DNA of 64,000 nt from Paludibacteraceae bacterium (GTDB lineage: Bacteria > Bacteroidota > Bacteroidia > Bacteroidales > Paludibacteraceae), in the NCBI GenBank assembly GCA_017477325.1, contig JAFUWV010000002.1, positions 310,001-374,000 on the forward strand, given 5' to 3'. The position numbers and the translations under genes were made by a program. The notes beneath the pieces are model-generated. The model had not been told where the DNA came from and ran no database searches. It saw only the letters and a program-made list of their open reading frames with translations. Shown in pieces: positions 15,845-26,580 of the stretch; position 1 is the first letter of the stretch; each line of letters begins with the position of its first letter.

Positions 15845-17260
15845 TTATTCCTGCGAATATGTTTCGACAAGGAATTTTTCAATCATATTCTGCACTTGTC
15901 TGGACTTGCATGCAGCATTGTTGACAATGACGGCAAAGGCGAGTGTCTCACCTTTCAGGTTGGTCATGTAGCCGGCATAGCTCTTGATGCGCGAGGTGGT
16001 GCCGCTCTTGGCATGGACGTTGCCCCGCAGAGGTGTGTTTTTGAGAAAGCCTTTCAGGGTGCCGCTCTCTCCGGCCACGGGGAGTGACTCGTAGAACACT
16101 GGCATGTTTTTGCTTTTGTTCATGAACGAGAGCAGTTGCACCAGTGTACCTGCCGACACGGCGTCTTGCGGTGCAAGTCCGCAACCGTCCATGATGAAAC
16201 TGTTCTGCAGGTTTATCCCCCTGTTGCGCCAGCAGTTGATCATCACCTGCACGGAGTTCTGAATGGTGCAAGGCAGACTAAGCCGGCAAGCAATATAACG
16301 GAAGAGTTGTTCTGCATAGAGGTTGTTGCTGTTCTGATTGATTTCTTTCAGGATTTCGGACAATGGTTCCGAGCGGTGCTCGTAAAGCACGGTGCGACCG
16401 GCGGGCAGTCCCTCGGTCATATAGTCGGCTTGTCCCCCAACAGGAATGTCCTGTTCTTCAAGCCGCATCTTCAGATGCTGTGCAAGCAGCAGCGGCGGAT
16501 TGGGAATATCGCCTTTGACACCGAAGATGCCGTGGTTGGCAGGAATACTGCCTACAAGATACCGCTTGTTGTTGTACGGCAGTCCGTGAACGTAGGCGCC
16601 ATCGTAGGTTATGCTGGTGCACCGGATATGGTTTTCGAACTCGATACCGTCGATCTGAGGCAAGGTCTTTACCACGGTTGCCACATCTCCGACGGTGGTG
16701 CTGTTGAGCTGAATGTTGAGAGTGTTGTCGAGATAGGGCAGTGCATAGACTCCTGCAGCGTAGTAGTTGCCGATGTCTTCCCAAATCCACTGCGGGTTGA
16801 TGGCGTCACCGTCGAAGAAGCTGACATCGGCTATGATGTTGCCCCTTATCTCGCGTATCCCTTTCTTGCGGAGAGCCTGTATCCATCGGTAGAGAAACAT
16901 CTGGTCGCCTATCTTCTGGCTTCCGAGTGTGGGGTCGCCTGTACCGCGGATATAGAGGTTGCCGAGCAGAATACCGTTTTCTATGGTGGAGTCGGTCTCA
17001 AGCCAGGTGGAGAAACAGAAGTCGCTACCGAGCAGCTCAAGAGCGGTGGTGGTAGTAAGCAGTTTCTGGGTGGAGGCCGGCGGTATGACGAAAGCTGAGC
17101 GATAGTCGGTCAGGGTCTTGCCGGTGCTGAGATTCTTTACGCACACGCCTATGTTGGCATGTTGCAGAGCGGGATTGCTGAGAAAATTGCTAAGCGGAGT
17201 CTGAGCAGTGAGACATAGGACAAAACCGAGCAGGGTAGCAGTTATAATTGTTTTTTTCAT
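15845..17260 (-). CDS. dacB: D-alanyl-D-alanine carboxypeptidase/endopeptidase (PBP4 type)
   Basis: 471 residues from MKKTIITATLLGFVLCL, a signal peptide cut near TAQ; the frame opens nine codons earlier, but this start fits the signal better. Active-site motifs of class C low-molecular-weight PBPs are present: PASTQKLLT (SxxK), NSNNLYAE (SxN) and HAKSGTTSRIKS (KTG-type, here KSG). It trims or cuts peptidoglycan stem peptides in the periplasm. A TAATTTTG box at 17322-17315 with TTTG 18 bases ahead lies upstream, overlapping the divergent promoter of the kinase gene. Confidence 0.93.
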   Translation of the reverse strand: MKKTIITATLLGFVLCLTAQTPLSNFLSNPALQHANIGVCVKNLSTGKTLTDYRSAFVIPPASTQKLLTTTTALELLGSDFCFSTWLETDSTIENGILLGNLYIRGTGDPTLGSQKIGDQMFLYRWIQALRKKGIREIRGNIIADVSFFDGDAINPQWIWEDIGNYYAAGVYALPYLDNTLNIQLNSTTVGDVATVVKTLPQIDGIEFENHIRCTSITYDGAYVHGLPYNNKRYLVGSIPANHGIFGVKGDIPNPPLLLAQHLKMRLEEQDIPVGGQADYMTEGLPAGRTVLYEHRSEPLSEILKEINQNSNNLYAEQLFRYIACRLSLPCTIQNSVQVMINCWRNRGINLQNSFIMDGCGLAPQDAVSAGTLVQLLSFMNKSKNMPVFYESLPVAGESGTLKGFLKNTPLRGNVHAKSGTTSRIKSYAGYMTNLKGETLAFAVIVNNAACKSRQVQNMIEKFLVETYSQE

Positions 17261-17314
17261 AAGCGAACGAAGGATGCTAAGAAGCACAATTTTATTTTAG
17301 AGCGTGCGAAATTA

Positions 17315-17344
17315 CAAAATTATTCTTATCTTTGCAAACGCAAA
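17315..17344. promoter_or_regulatory. Overlapping divergent promoters
   Basis: Minus strand: TTTG at 17344-17341, 18 bases, TAATTTTG at 17322-17315, for dacB. Plus strand: TATCTTTG at 17327-17334 for the kinase gene (no clear -33 box). The two boxes are almost adjacent, so the two polymerases cannot bind at once. Confidence 0.6.
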
Positions 17345-17377
17345 CAGCGAATAGAAACCTTACAACAATCCAACATC

Positions 17378-17935
17378 ATGATAATCACTATAGGTCGTCA
17401 ACTTGCTGCCGGTGGCAGAGAAGTGGGCAAAAAACTTGCCGAGCAACTCGGTATGAGATATTTCGACAAGGAGTTGCTGCTGGAGTCGGCACGCCGAAGC
17501 GGAATAGCGGACGAACTTTTTCTTCGCGCTGACGAGCACTACAATCTGTTTACTCTTGCACTCTCAACCGACTCACAAAAACTGTTCCAGTTTCAGAGCG
17601 ACACCATTCGCCAGCTGGCGGAGGAAGGCAACTGTCTGTTTCTGGGTCGTGCAGCCGACTATATACTTCGCGACCGGAGTGACCTGTTCTCTGTTTTCCT
17701 GACGGCTGACATGGAGAGCCGCATCCGCCGTGTGATGCAGAAAGACGGCTTGACTGCGGAGCAGGCGCAAGCCTTCATTGAGAAGACCGACCGCCGCCGG
17801 GCAGACTACTACAACTTCTACACGGGCAAGCACTGGGGCGACAGCAACGGCTACGACCTATGCTTGAACACCTCACGCTTTGGGATAGAGGGCACGGTGA
17901 GGGTGATAGTTGAGGGTTTGGAGGTCAGATGTTAG
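17378..17935 (+). CDS. Cytidylate kinase-like family protein
   Basis: 185 residues. Begins MIITIGRQLAAGGREVGKKL, the nucleotide-binding segment of the Cytidylate_kin2 family (a variant P-loop with Gly-Gly-Arg), then LAEQLGMRYFDKELL. LFLGRAADYILRD and the lid-like region KTDRRRADYYNFYTGK with clustered Arg follow, as in CMP kinases. It probably phosphorylates a nucleotide or related small molecule; a separate true Cmk is expected elsewhere in the genome. Convergent with the purC end of the nucleotide cluster. Confidence 0.8.
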   Translation: MIITIGRQLAAGGREVGKKLAEQLGMRYFDKELLLESARRSGIADELFLRADEHYNLFTLALSTDSQKLFQFQSDTIRQLAEEGNCLFLGRAADYILRDRSDLFSVFLTADMESRIRRVMQKDGLTAEQAQAFIEKTDRRRADYYNFYTGKHWGDSNGYDLCLNTSRFGIEGTVRVIVEGLEVRC

Positions 17936-17943
17936 AGAAGGGG

Positions 17944-17962
17944 CTTAAGTTTTCTGCTTAAG
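17944..17962. terminator. Small inverted repeat between convergent genes
   Basis: CTTAAG at 17944-17949 and 17957-17962 with a T-rich loop, between the kinase stop and the purC stop. A weak candidate for a shared terminator; it is the only structure seen at the end of the pur transcript. Confidence 0.3.
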
Positions 17963-17964
17963 GA

Positions 17965-18921
17965 TTACAGAGTCGCGAGGGCGTTGTCGGTAGCGGTGCG
18001 GATGCGCTCGGTAAGTTCGGCTTCGGTCAGACTCAGTTCTTTTACGAATTTCTCACCCGTGATGTGCTCATAGAGCTCTATGTAACGGTTGCTGATGCCG
18101 GCAACTATCTCGTCGGTCATCTCCGGTACCGTCTGACCTGCTTTGCCCTGGAACCCGTTCTGCATCAACCATTCGCGTACAAACTCTTTCGACAACTGCT
18201 TTTGAGGCAAACCCTGACGGAAACGCTCTTCGTAGCCTTCGCTGTAGAAATAGCGGCTCGAGTCGGGGGTATGTACTTCGTCCATGAGGATGATTTGTCC
18301 GTTGTGCCGTCCGAACTCGTATTTGGTGTCAACGAGAATGAGTCCTTGCTTTGCTGCCACTTCCTGTCCGCGACGGAACAGACTGAGAGCATAGCGTTCG
18401 AGTTGTTCGTACTCGTCGGCCGGAACAAGTCCTTTGGCTATGATTTCCTCGCGTGAGATATCCTGGTCGTGTTCTCCTATCTCGGCCTTGGTGGTGGGGG
18501 TGATGATAGGGGTGGGGAAAGCCTCGTTCTCACGCATACCGTCGGGCAGACGCACTCCGCACATCTCTCTTGCCCCTGCTTTATATGCCCGCCATGCAGA
18601 GCCGCAGAGGTAACCGCGGACAATCATCTCGACAGGGTAGCCTTCGCAGCGGAGTCCGATGGTAACCATAGGGTCGGGAGTGAGCAGTTTCCAGTTGGGA
18701 ACAATATCAGCTGTGAGGTCAAGAAACTTGTTGGCGATGCCATTGAGTATCTGTCCTTTGAAAGGGATACCCTTGGGAAGAATCACGTCGAAGGCAGAGA
18801 TGCGGTCGGTGGTAACCATGGCCAGCAGGTTGTCACCAATAAAATATACGTCACGCACTTTGCCGTGATAGACGGCAGTCTGATTCAGGAAATGATAATC
18901 GGTTGATGTTAATGCAGTCAT
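17965..18921 (-). CDS. purC: Phosphoribosylaminoimidazole-succinocarboxamide synthase
   Basis: 318 residues, the longer PurC form. Motifs: [26 protein letters not shown] (written across the ATP site), [13 protein letters not shown], and [11 protein letters not shown] with [11 protein letters not shown]. It joins aspartate to CAIR in step seven of IMP synthesis. Last gene of the minus-strand cluster, 37 bases after carB. Confidence 0.96.
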   Translation of the reverse strand: MTALTSTDYHFLNQTAVYHGKVRDVYFIGDNLLAMVTTDRISAFDVILPKGIPFKGQILNGIANKFLDLTADIVPNWKLLTPDPMVTIGLRCEGYPVEMIVRGYLCGSAWRAYKAGAREMCGVRLPDGMRENEAFPTPIITPTTKAEIGEHDQDISREEIIAKGLVPADEYEQLERYALSLFRRGQEVAAKQGLILVDTKYEFGRHNGQIILMDEVHTPDSSRYFYSEGYEERFRQGLPQKQLSKEFVREWLMQNGFQGKAGQTVPEMTDEIVAGISNRYIELYEHITGEKFVKELSLTEAELTERIRTATDNALATL

Positions 18922-18958
18922 GTTAAAGTATTGTTGAAAAGTTATTTTTGTCGGTATG

Positions 18959-21900
18959 TTACTTCAGCTCTTCCCAGCTCAGGATGTCAAGGTCGTCAAC
19001 GCTGATGGAGCAGAAGGCATTGATGAAGGCGCTTGCCAGACGCGAGTTGGTGATGAGAGGGATGTTGAGATCAACAGCGGCACGACGAACCTTGTATCCG
19101 TTGTCGATATTCTCAGTGTCAACCACTTTGGGTACGCTCACTACGAGGTCTATCTGTTTCTTGTGCAGCATCTGCAGCACCTTAGGTTCGCCTTCCTCGT
19201 CGTTCATGTAAACACGCGTGTTGGGTATCTTGTAGGTGCTGAGGAAAGCGCTGGTGCCCTTGGTGGCATATATCTCGAAGCCTTTCTTCTGCAACAGTCT
19301 TGCAGGCTCCAGAATAGAGGCTTTGTCCTTGGGGTCGCCTGCGGAGAGCAGAACCGACTTCTGCGGTACGCGCATGCCAACGGAGAGCATAGCCTTGAGC
19401 AGGGCGGACTGGGCATCAGCACCTATGCAACCCACCTCACCGGTGGATGACATGTCCACTCCGAGCACGGGGTCGGTGTTCTGCAGACGGTTGAAGGAGA
19501 ACTGGCTTGCTTTGACTCCCACATACTCAAAGTCGAAGAGTGACTTATGCGGTTTCTGGACAGGCAGACCGAGCATAATGCGTGTGGCTATGTCGATGAG
19601 GTTGATCTTGAGCACCTTGCTCACAAAGGGGAAACTTCGGGAGGCACGCAGGTTGCACTCGATAACTTTTATCTCGTTGTCACGCGCAAGATATTGTATG
19701 TTGAAAGGTCCGGATATATTCAGTTCGCGGGCTATCTGACCCGATATCTTCTTTATTCGGCGAACGGTCTCGACATATAGTTTCTGCGCAGGGAACATGA
19801 TGGTGGCATCGCCCGAGTGCACTCCTGCAAACTCGACATGCTCACTGATGGCGTATGCAATAATCTCGCCTTTGTCGGCAACGGCATCCATCTCCACCTC
19901 CTTGGTGTTGACCATGAACTTGCTCACCACCACCGGGTGCTCTTTGCTCACCTCTGCCGCCAGACGCAGAAAATGTTCCAACTCAGCCTCTGTCGAGCAC
20001 ACGTTCATGGCGGCACCCGAGAGCACGTATGAGGGACGCACGAGAACGGGGAACCCTACTTTCTCGACAAAACGGTGTATGTCATCAAGCGAAGTCAGAG
20101 CGTTCCACTCAGGCTGGTCAACACCTATGCGGTCGAGCATAGCGGAGAACTTGTCGCGATCCTCGGCATTGTCGATACTGCGGGCGGTAGTACCCAGAAT
20201 AGGGATGTTCTGCTCGTCAAGTTTAACGGCGAGGTTGTTCGGAATCTGGCCGCCTGTCGAGATTATCACTCCCTTGGGCTGCTCTGCTTCCATGATGTCC
20301 ATCACGCGTTCGAAAGTGAGCTCGTCGAAGTAGAGGCGGTCGCACATGTCGTAGTCGGTGGAAACGGTCTCGGGGTTGTAGTTGATCATCACTCCGTGGT
20401 AGCCGTTCTGACGTATGGTCTGCAGAGCCTGCACTCCGCACCAGTCGAACTCAACCGACGAGCCGATACGGTATGCACCCGAGCCGAGCACGACTATGGT
20501 CTTTTGGTCGTGTGCAGGTTGGATATCGCTGTTGATAGCGTTGTAGGTCAGGTACAGATAGTTGGTCTGTGCCGGATATTCGGCAGCCAAGGTGTCTATC
20601 TGCTTGATGAAAGGCACGATGCCGAGTTGTTTTCTGCGTGCCCTCACCAGCAGTACAGCCTTGTCCATGCTGTACTTCTTGCCCATGCTCAGCGCCCTTG
20701 CTATCTGGAAGTCGGAGAAACCCTGACGCTTGGCTTGCAGCAGGAGGTCGCTGCTAAGGTGATTGAGCGAATCGACTTTGCTCAGGGCCTGGTCGGTCAG
20801 GTAGATATTCTCAAGCCGTTGCAAGAACCAGAGGTCGATCTTGGTCAGCTGATGAATCTTGTCTATGCTGTAGCCGGTCTTGAGCGCTTTGGCGATTATG
20901 AATATACGTTTGTCGGTAGGTGCTTTCAGTGCCTGCTCGATGTCATCGATGTGTATATCCTTGTTGTCGGTGAAGCCATGCATGCCTTGGCCTATCATAC
21001 GGAGACTTTTCTGTAGTGCCTCTTCGAACGTCCTGCCTATAGCCATCACCTCACCGACCGACTTCATGGACGAGCCCAGCTGGTGGTCAACACCGCGGAA
21101 CTTGCCAAGGTCCCAGCGCGGCATCTTGCACACTACGTAGTCCAATGCAGGCTCGAAGAAGGCGGAGGTTGACTTGGTGATAGAGTTGGTGAGTTCGAAC
21201 AGACCATAGCCGAGTCCGAGTTTGGCAGCTACGAATGCCAGCGGATAGCCTGTGGCTTTGGAAGCCAGAGCAGATGAGCGGCTCAGACGTGCGTTGACCT
21301 CAATGACGCGGTAGTCCTCGGAGTTGGGGTCGAGAGCATACTGAACATTGCACTCGCCCACGATGCCTATATGGCGTATGATTTTTATTGCCAGTTCGCG
21401 CAGTTTGTGGTATTCCGAGTTGGTCAGTGTCTGCGAAGGAGCGATGACGATACTCTCGCCGGTGTGTATGCCGAGCGGGTCGAAGTTCTCCATGTTGCAC
21501 ACTGTGATGCAGTTGTCATAGCGGTCGCGCACCACTTCGTATTCAATCTCTTTCCAGCCTCTGAGACTCTTCTCTACCAGCACCTGCGGTGAGAAAGAGA
21601 ATGCCTTCTCGGCCAGTTGCAGCAGTTCCTGCTCATTGTCGCAGAAGCCTGAACCGAGTCCGCCCAAAGCGTATGCCGCCCTCAGAATGACAGGATAGCC
21701 GAGCCTTTGTGCAGCATCTTTTGCCTGCTCTATGTTGTTGCATGCCTCGCTGCTGATGGTCTTTACGTCTATCTCGCTCAGTCTGTCAACAAAAAGTTCG
21801 CGGTCTTCGGTGTCGATAATAGCCTGCACAGGTGTACCCAGCACTTCTACTCCGTATTTCTCAAACACGCCTTTCCTGTAGAGTTCTACGCCGCAGTTGA

Positions 21901-22183
21901 GGGCTGTCTGTCCGCCGAAGGAGAGCAGTATACCGTCAGGGCGCTCTTTGCAAATCACTTTCTCAACAAACGAGGCTTCCACAGGCAGGAAATATATGTG
22001 GTCAGCCACTCCTTCACTGGTTTGCACGGTGGCGATATTGGGATTAATGAGCACTGTCTCTATTCCCTCTTCGCGCAGTGCTTTCAGTGCTTGGGAGCCT
22101 GAGTAGTCAAACTCGCCGGCCTCGCCTATCTTGAGTGCTCCTGAACCTAATACAAGTACTTTTTTAAGATTATTCAGTTTCAT
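18959..22183 (-). CDS. carB: Carbamoyl-phosphate synthase large subunit
   Basis: 1074 residues, full length. Two duplicated ATP-grasp halves (first from [18 protein letters not shown], second from [18 protein letters not shown]) and a C-terminal MGS-like allosteric domain from about residue 940. It makes carbamoyl phosphate from bicarbonate, ATP and ammonia delivered by CarA, for both UMP and arginine. Starts 20 bases after carA. Placed inside a purine operon rather than next to the pyr genes 35 kb upstream. Confidence 0.97.
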   Translation of the reverse strand: MKLNNLKKVLVLGSGALKIGEAGEFDYSGSQALKALREEGIETVLINPNIATVQTSEGVADHIYFLPVEASFVEKVICKERPDGILLSFGGQTALNCGVELYRKGVFEKYGVEVLGTPVQAIIDTEDRELFVDRLSEIDVKTISSEACNNIEQAKDAAQRLGYPVILRAAYALGGLGSGFCDNEQELLQLAEKAFSFSPQVLVEKSLRGWKEIEYEVVRDRYDNCITVCNMENFDPLGIHTGESIVIAPSQTLTNSEYHKLRELAIKIIRHIGIVGECNVQYALDPNSEDYRVIEVNARLSRSSALASKATGYPLAFVAAKLGLGYGLFELTNSITKSTSAFFEPALDYVVCKMPRWDLGKFRGVDHQLGSSMKSVGEVMAIGRTFEEALQKSLRMIGQGMHGFTDNKDIHIDDIEQALKAPTDKRIFIIAKALKTGYSIDKIHQLTKIDLWFLQRLENIYLTDQALSKVDSLNHLSSDLLLQAKRQGFSDFQIARALSMGKKYSMDKAVLLVRARRKQLGIVPFIKQIDTLAAEYPAQTNYLYLTYNAINSDIQPAHDQKTIVVLGSGAYRIGSSVEFDWCGVQALQTIRQNGYHGVMINYNPETVSTDYDMCDRLYFDELTFERVMDIMEAEQPKGVIISTGGQIPNNLAVKLDEQNIPILGTTARSIDNAEDRDKFSAMLDRIGVDQPEWNALTSLDDIHRFVEKVGFPVLVRPSYVLSGAAMNVCSTEAELEHFLRLAAEVSKEHPVVVSKFMVNTKEVEMDAVADKGEIIAYAISEHVEFAGVHSGDATIMFPAQKLYVETVRRIKKISGQIARELNISGPFNIQYLARDNEIKVIECNLRASRSFPFVSKVLKINLIDIATRIMLGLPVQKPHKSLFDFEYVGVKASQFSFNRLQNTDPVLGVDMSSTGEVGCIGADAQSALLKAMLSVGMRVPQKSVLLSAGDPKDKASILEPARLLQKKGFEIYATKGTSAFLSTYKIPNTRVYMNDEEGEPKVLQMLHKKQIDLVVSVPKVVDTENIDNGYKVRRAAVDLNIPLITNSRLASAFINAFCSISVDDLDILSWEELK

Positions 22184-22203
22184 GATGCAGAATATAATTC
22201 AGG

Positions 22204-23289
22204 TTAAAGAAGTGAAACAAAGTCGTCGAACAGAAACTCGGTGTCGGTAGGTCCGCTTGCGGCTTCAGGGTGGAACTGAGCCGAGAACCATGGTCTTGAG
22301 ATATGTCTGATACCTTCGTTAGAGTTGTCGTTCATGTTGGTGAAATACGGTTTCCAGTCGGCAGGCAATGAGTCGGGATTGACAGCATAACCATGATTCT
22401 GCGAGGTGATGAAACAGCGGTTGGTGCCTTCCATGCGAACAGGCTGGTTGTGACTGCGATGACCGTATTTGAGTTTGTACACGTCTGCTCCTGCGGCCTT
22501 TGCAAGCAGTTGGTTACCCATGCAGATTCCCATCAGCGGGCGTATCTTCTGTTGCGCAAGAAAAGTGCGGATGTTATTCACTGCTTTCATGCAGGTGTTG
22601 GGGTCGCCCGGACCATTGGAGAGGAAGAGTCCGTCGAACTGCAGCGAGTTGAAGTCGTAGTCCCACGGTACGCGGACAACTTCGATGTCGCGCTGGATGA
22701 GGTTGCGAATGATGTTGTGTTTTACTCCGCAATCCAGCAGCACCACTTTCCGCCTTGCTCCTTCGTTGTACCGTATCACCTCGCGGCACGACACTTGCTC
22801 TACGAAATTGACGTTCTCATATTGTGCGTCCTGTATCTCTTCGGTATCATCGTCAAGCAACAGTTTGCCGGTCATCACTCCTTGTTCGCGAAGAATCTTG
22901 GTCAGTTCTCTGGTGTCAACGCCTGTGATGGCGGGTATGTGCTCACGTTTGAGCCAGTCGGAGAGGCTCTCAACAGCGTTCCAGTGATTATAGTTGCCGC
23001 TGTAGGAGCTTGCAATGAGTGCTTTCACGTGTATCTTCCCGCTCTCCATGAATGTGGCAAGTCCGTTGTCTTCAATGGTGAAAGCGGGTACTCCGTAGTT
23101 GCCTATGAGCGGATAGGTGAGAACCAGCATCTGCCCAGCATACGACGGGTCGGTAAGGCTCTCGGGATAACCGCTCATGGCAGTGTTGAACACCACTTCC
23201 CCTGCTGTTGAGTCTTCGTATCCGAACGACTCACCATGAAAGCACATGCCGTTGCTCAGGCGAAGTGTCATCTTGCGTTGTTGGTACAT
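22204..23289 (-). CDS. carA: Carbamoyl-phosphate synthase small subunit
   Basis: 361 residues from MYQQRKMTLRLSNG; a start six codons later is equally possible, and the frame extends further upstream without a good start. The C-terminal class I glutamine amidotransferase has the catalytic Cys in GICMGNQLL and the His-Glu pair in QFHPEAASGP. It releases ammonia from glutamine for CarB. About 65 bases separate it from purF, with carB 20 bases downstream. Confidence 0.95.
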   Translation of the reverse strand: MYQQRKMTLRLSNGMCFHGESFGYEDSTAGEVVFNTAMSGYPESLTDPSYAGQMLVLTYPLIGNYGVPAFTIEDNGLATFMESGKIHVKALIASSYSGNYNHWNAVESLSDWLKREHIPAITGVDTRELTKILREQGVMTGKLLLDDDTEEIQDAQYENVNFVEQVSCREVIRYNEGARRKVVLLDCGVKHNIIRNLIQRDIEVVRVPWDYDFNSLQFDGLFLSNGPGDPNTCMKAVNNIRTFLAQQKIRPLMGICMGNQLLAKAAGADVYKLKYGHRSHNQPVRMEGTNRCFITSQNHGYAVNPDSLPADWKPYFTNMNDNSNEGIRHISRPWFSAQFHPEAASGPTDTEFLFDDFVSLL

Positions 23290-23354
23290 ACGTATATGTA
23301 ATTTAATGTGGTTTAAATATAGTTGTCTGATTTTTAACAGGAGCACAGCTCCGT

Positions 23355-25247
23355 TCAAATCTTCAAATCATGATATGTCTCTTCTATATAGCTGATAAAT
23401 GCTTCATTGATACGTCTGACACCGCCCGGTGTAGGGTAGTTGCCGGTGAAATACCAGTCTCCCTGATGGTCGGGACATGCCCGGTGAAGCCCTTCAAGGG
23501 TCTGGAACACTATTTCTATGTCCGAACGTACGTCCTCGTGGCGCAGCATCTGTGCCATCTTTCGGGATATGTCTTCAGGTGTGAAAGGAGCATATATCTC
23601 TTTCACGTAATTGACCATCTGCTTGGCAGGCAGTTGCCGTTGGGCGATACATTTGAGGTAAATATTGTGAATATACTCCCATTGTCCGTTCTCTATCAGC
23701 AGCTCTACGGCAGCGCGGAAAGCTATGAACTCGTGCATGCTGCTCATGTCGATGCCGTAGTAGTCAGGGTAGCGGATTTGTGGCGAAGAAGACACAAGCA
23801 CCATCTTCTTGGGGTGGAGCCTGTCAAGAATGCGGATGATACTCTCCTTGAGCGTTGTGCCGCGGACTATGCTGTCGTCAATGATGACTAGGTTGTCAAT
23901 GCCGGGACGCAGAGAGCCGTAGGTGATGTCATATACGTGCGCTACAAGATTGTTGCGGCTCTTGCCTTCAGTGATGAATGTGCGCAGTTTGATATCCTTG
24001 TGGGCCACTTTCTCACGGCGCACCCGGCAACTCATGATGTCGAGTATCTCCTGCTCGTTGGGCATACGGCCAAGCGATTGTATCCTCTTGAGTTTGTTTT
24101 CGCACACATACTCTTCAATAGCTTCTGTCATACCGTAGAAAGCTACTTCGGCGGTGTTGGGAATAAACGAGAATACGGTGTTTTGGATGTCGTAGCCGAT
24201 AGATTCCAGAATCTGCTGCATGAGGTTTCTTCCGAGTGCTTTCCGCTCAAGATAAATGTCAGCATCGGAGCTGCGCGAGAAATATATTCTCTCAAACGAG
24301 CAGGCAGTGGTCTTCTCTGCAGGCTCAAGAATCCTGCTCAGCCGCCACTCTCCGTTCTTGCCAATGATAATCGCCTGGCCGGGTTGCAGCTCTACAACAT
24401 CATTTACCTCAAGGTCAAAAGCAGTCTGTATGACCGGACGTTCGCTGGCAACCACTATCTTCTCCTGGTCGGTGTAGTAGAAAGCAGTGCGTATGCCCCA
24501 TGGGTCACGCATGACGAATGTCTCCCCGCTGCCTGTCATGCCCGAGATGACGTAGCCTCCGTCCCACAAGCAGCTTGCCTCGCGCAGCACATTTTCTATA
24601 CAGAGGTTGTCTTCGATAAAATGTGTGATAGCCATGCCTTCCAACCCCTTCTCCTGAGCTATGGCAAACAAGCGCTCGCTCTCGCGGTCAAGGCGGTGAC
24701 CAATCTGCTCGAGTATGATATATGTGTCGCTGTATATACGCGGGTGTTGGCCTTTGCTTGTCAGTTCGGCAAAGATCTCATCCACATTGGTCATGTTGAA
24801 GTTACCGCAGAGGCAGATATTGCGGGCACGCCAGTTGTTGCGCCTGAGGAACGGGTGTACGTATGAAAGTCCGTTTTTGCCTGTGGTAGAATATCTGAGA
24901 TGTCCCATGTATATCTCTCCGGCAAAAGGTATATTCCTTTCAGCGTAGTCTGCATCGTTGAGTTTGTCCTGATACTGGCTGATTTTCTTGTTTACCACAT
25001 CGAAAATCTCATTTATAGCCCCGCTTCCTTCTGCACGCTCGCGAAACAGATATTCTTCGCCGGCTTTGGCTTTCATCTTCAGACAGGCCAGACCCGCACC
25101 CTCCTGACCGCGGTTACGCTCTTTCTCCATCATGAGGTACAACTCATTGAGTCCGTATGTCCACGAACCATATTTTTGCTGGTAATAGGAGAGGGGCTTT
25201 AACAGGCGAATCAATGCTATACCACACTCATGCTTGATGGTTTCCAT
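23355..25247 (-). CDS. purF: Amidophosphoribosyltransferase, long Bacteroidetes form
   Basis: 630 residues, about 120 more than the E. coli enzyme. The nucleophile Cys is residue 8 (HECGIA), so a 7-residue propeptide must be removed. Then GHLRYSTTGKNG and an Ntn-type glutaminase half, and a phosphoribosyltransferase half with the PRPP loop VIIDDSIVRGTTL. The extra length lies in the linkers and the C-terminus. It starts the pathway by moving the amide of glutamine to PRPP. Placed between purA and carA. Control by end-product nucleotides is known for the family. Confidence 0.92.
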   Translation of the reverse strand: METIKHECGIALIRLLKPLSYYQQKYGSWTYGLNELYLMMEKERNRGQEGAGLACLKMKAKAGEEYLFRERAEGSGAINEIFDVVNKKISQYQDKLNDADYAERNIPFAGEIYMGHLRYSTTGKNGLSYVHPFLRRNNWRARNICLCGNFNMTNVDEIFAELTSKGQHPRIYSDTYIILEQIGHRLDRESERLFAIAQEKGLEGMAITHFIEDNLCIENVLREASCLWDGGYVISGMTGSGETFVMRDPWGIRTAFYYTDQEKIVVASERPVIQTAFDLEVNDVVELQPGQAIIIGKNGEWRLSRILEPAEKTTACSFERIYFSRSSDADIYLERKALGRNLMQQILESIGYDIQNTVFSFIPNTAEVAFYGMTEAIEEYVCENKLKRIQSLGRMPNEQEILDIMSCRVRREKVAHKDIKLRTFITEGKSRNNLVAHVYDITYGSLRPGIDNLVIIDDSIVRGTTLKESIIRILDRLHPKKMVLVSSSPQIRYPDYYGIDMSSMHEFIAFRAAVELLIENGQWEYIHNIYLKCIAQRQLPAKQMVNYVKEIYAPFTPEDISRKMAQMLRHEDVRSDIEIVFQTLEGLHRACPDHQGDWYFTGNYPTPGGVRRINEAFISYIEETYHDLKI

Positions 25248-25293
25248 AAAAAAGTCTGATCAGTTTGCTTTGTTCATTTGTGGTTTTGTCTGC

Positions 25294-26550
25294 TTATCTG
25301 AGAATAGTCTCGTCGCGATTGGGACCTACCGAGACGAGTTCTATCTTCACACCGGTGTACTCTTCGATGAACTGTATGTATTGTTTCAACTCTTCCGGCA
25401 GTTCTTCATAACTCCGGCATGAGGTGATGTCGGTCTTCCACCCTTTGAACTCTTTGTACACAGGCTGTATGCCCTCGTCGTCAGCATCAAACGGGAAGAA
25501 GTCTATTTGCTTGCCCTCTTTGGTCTTGTATGCCACGCACACTTTTATCGTGTCGAACTCGTCCAGCACGTCACTCTTCATCATGATAAGGCTGGTGGCG
25601 GCATTCATCATGACGGTATATCTGAGTGCTACAAGGTCAAGCCAGCCGCAGCGGCGCGGACGGCCCGTCGTGGCTCCGTACTCATGACCTATTCTTCTGA
25701 GAGTCTCACCCGTCTTGTCAAACAGTTCTGTCGGGAACGGACCTGCACCTACACGGGTGCAATATGCTTTGAATATTCCATATACATTGCCTATGTGAGC
25801 CGGAGCTACACCGAGACCTGTGCATGCACCTGCACACAGAGTGTTGGAAGAGGTCACGAACGGATACGACCCGAAGTCAACATCAAGCAGCGAGCCCTGT
25901 GCACCTTCTGCAAGTATTGTCTTGTCTTCCCGGAGCCACTGGTTGACAACTACTTCGTTGTCCACAATGCAGAAACTCTTCATCTGCTCTGCAGCATACA
26001 GCCACTCGGAGTCATCTATCGGTTCGCTGATTCCCAGCTGGGCTTTGTGTTGCATCAGCAAGGACTGATAGCGCTCCATGAAGTCCTCACGCAGCAAGTC
26101 GCCCACGCGGAGTCCGTTGCGGGCAATCTTGTCGGTGTAAGCCGGACCGATACCCTTGCCTGTGGTGCCCACTTTCTTTTGTCCTTTGGCCTTCTCAGAG
26201 GCAGCATCAAGCATGCGATGAGTAGGCAGTATCAGGTGTGCACGCTTGGAGATAAGCAAATGTGCACGTACATCCACTCCCATCTGCTCTATGGCATGAA
26301 TCTCTTCCATCAGTATGATAGGGTCGATGACAACTCCGTTGCCTATAATGTTTTGTGCCTCCTTGCGGAAAATACCCGATGGTACGGTGTGCAGTACAAA
26401 ACTCTTGTCAGAGAAATAAATAGAGTGTCCGGCATTCGGACCGCCTTGAAAACGAGCCACTACATCGTATCTTGGAGTGAGCACGTCCACTATCTTGCCT
26501 TTGCCCTCGTCTCCCCACTGGAGACCAAGCACTACATCAAGTTTCTTCAT
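25294..26550 (-). CDS. purA: Adenylosuccinate synthetase
   Basis: 418 residues. GTP-binding GLQWGDEGKGKIVD at residues 9-22, NAGHSI, TTGKGIGPAY and TTGRPRRCGW. It turns IMP, aspartate and GTP into adenylosuccinate, the first step to AMP. Starts 30 bases after purB, its partner enzyme. Confidence 0.97.
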   Translation of the reverse strand: MKKLDVVLGLQWGDEGKGKIVDVLTPRYDVVARFQGGPNAGHSIYFSDKSFVLHTVPSGIFRKEAQNIIGNGVVIDPIILMEEIHAIEQMGVDVRAHLLISKRAHLILPTHRMLDAASEKAKGQKKVGTTGKGIGPAYTDKIARNGLRVGDLLREDFMERYQSLLMQHKAQLGISEPIDDSEWLYAAEQMKSFCIVDNEVVVNQWLREDKTILAEGAQGSLLDVDFGSYPFVTSSNTLCAGACTGLGVAPAHIGNVYGIFKAYCTRVGAGPFPTELFDKTGETLRRIGHEYGATTGRPRRCGWLDLVALRYTVMMNAATSLIMMKSDVLDEFDTIKVCVAYKTKEGKQIDFFPFDADDEGIQPVYKEFKGWKTDITSCRSYEELPEELKQYIQFIEEYTGVKIELVSVGPNRDETILR

Positions 26551-26580
26551 ATATGTGTGAGATATTTGGTTTTTAGTATA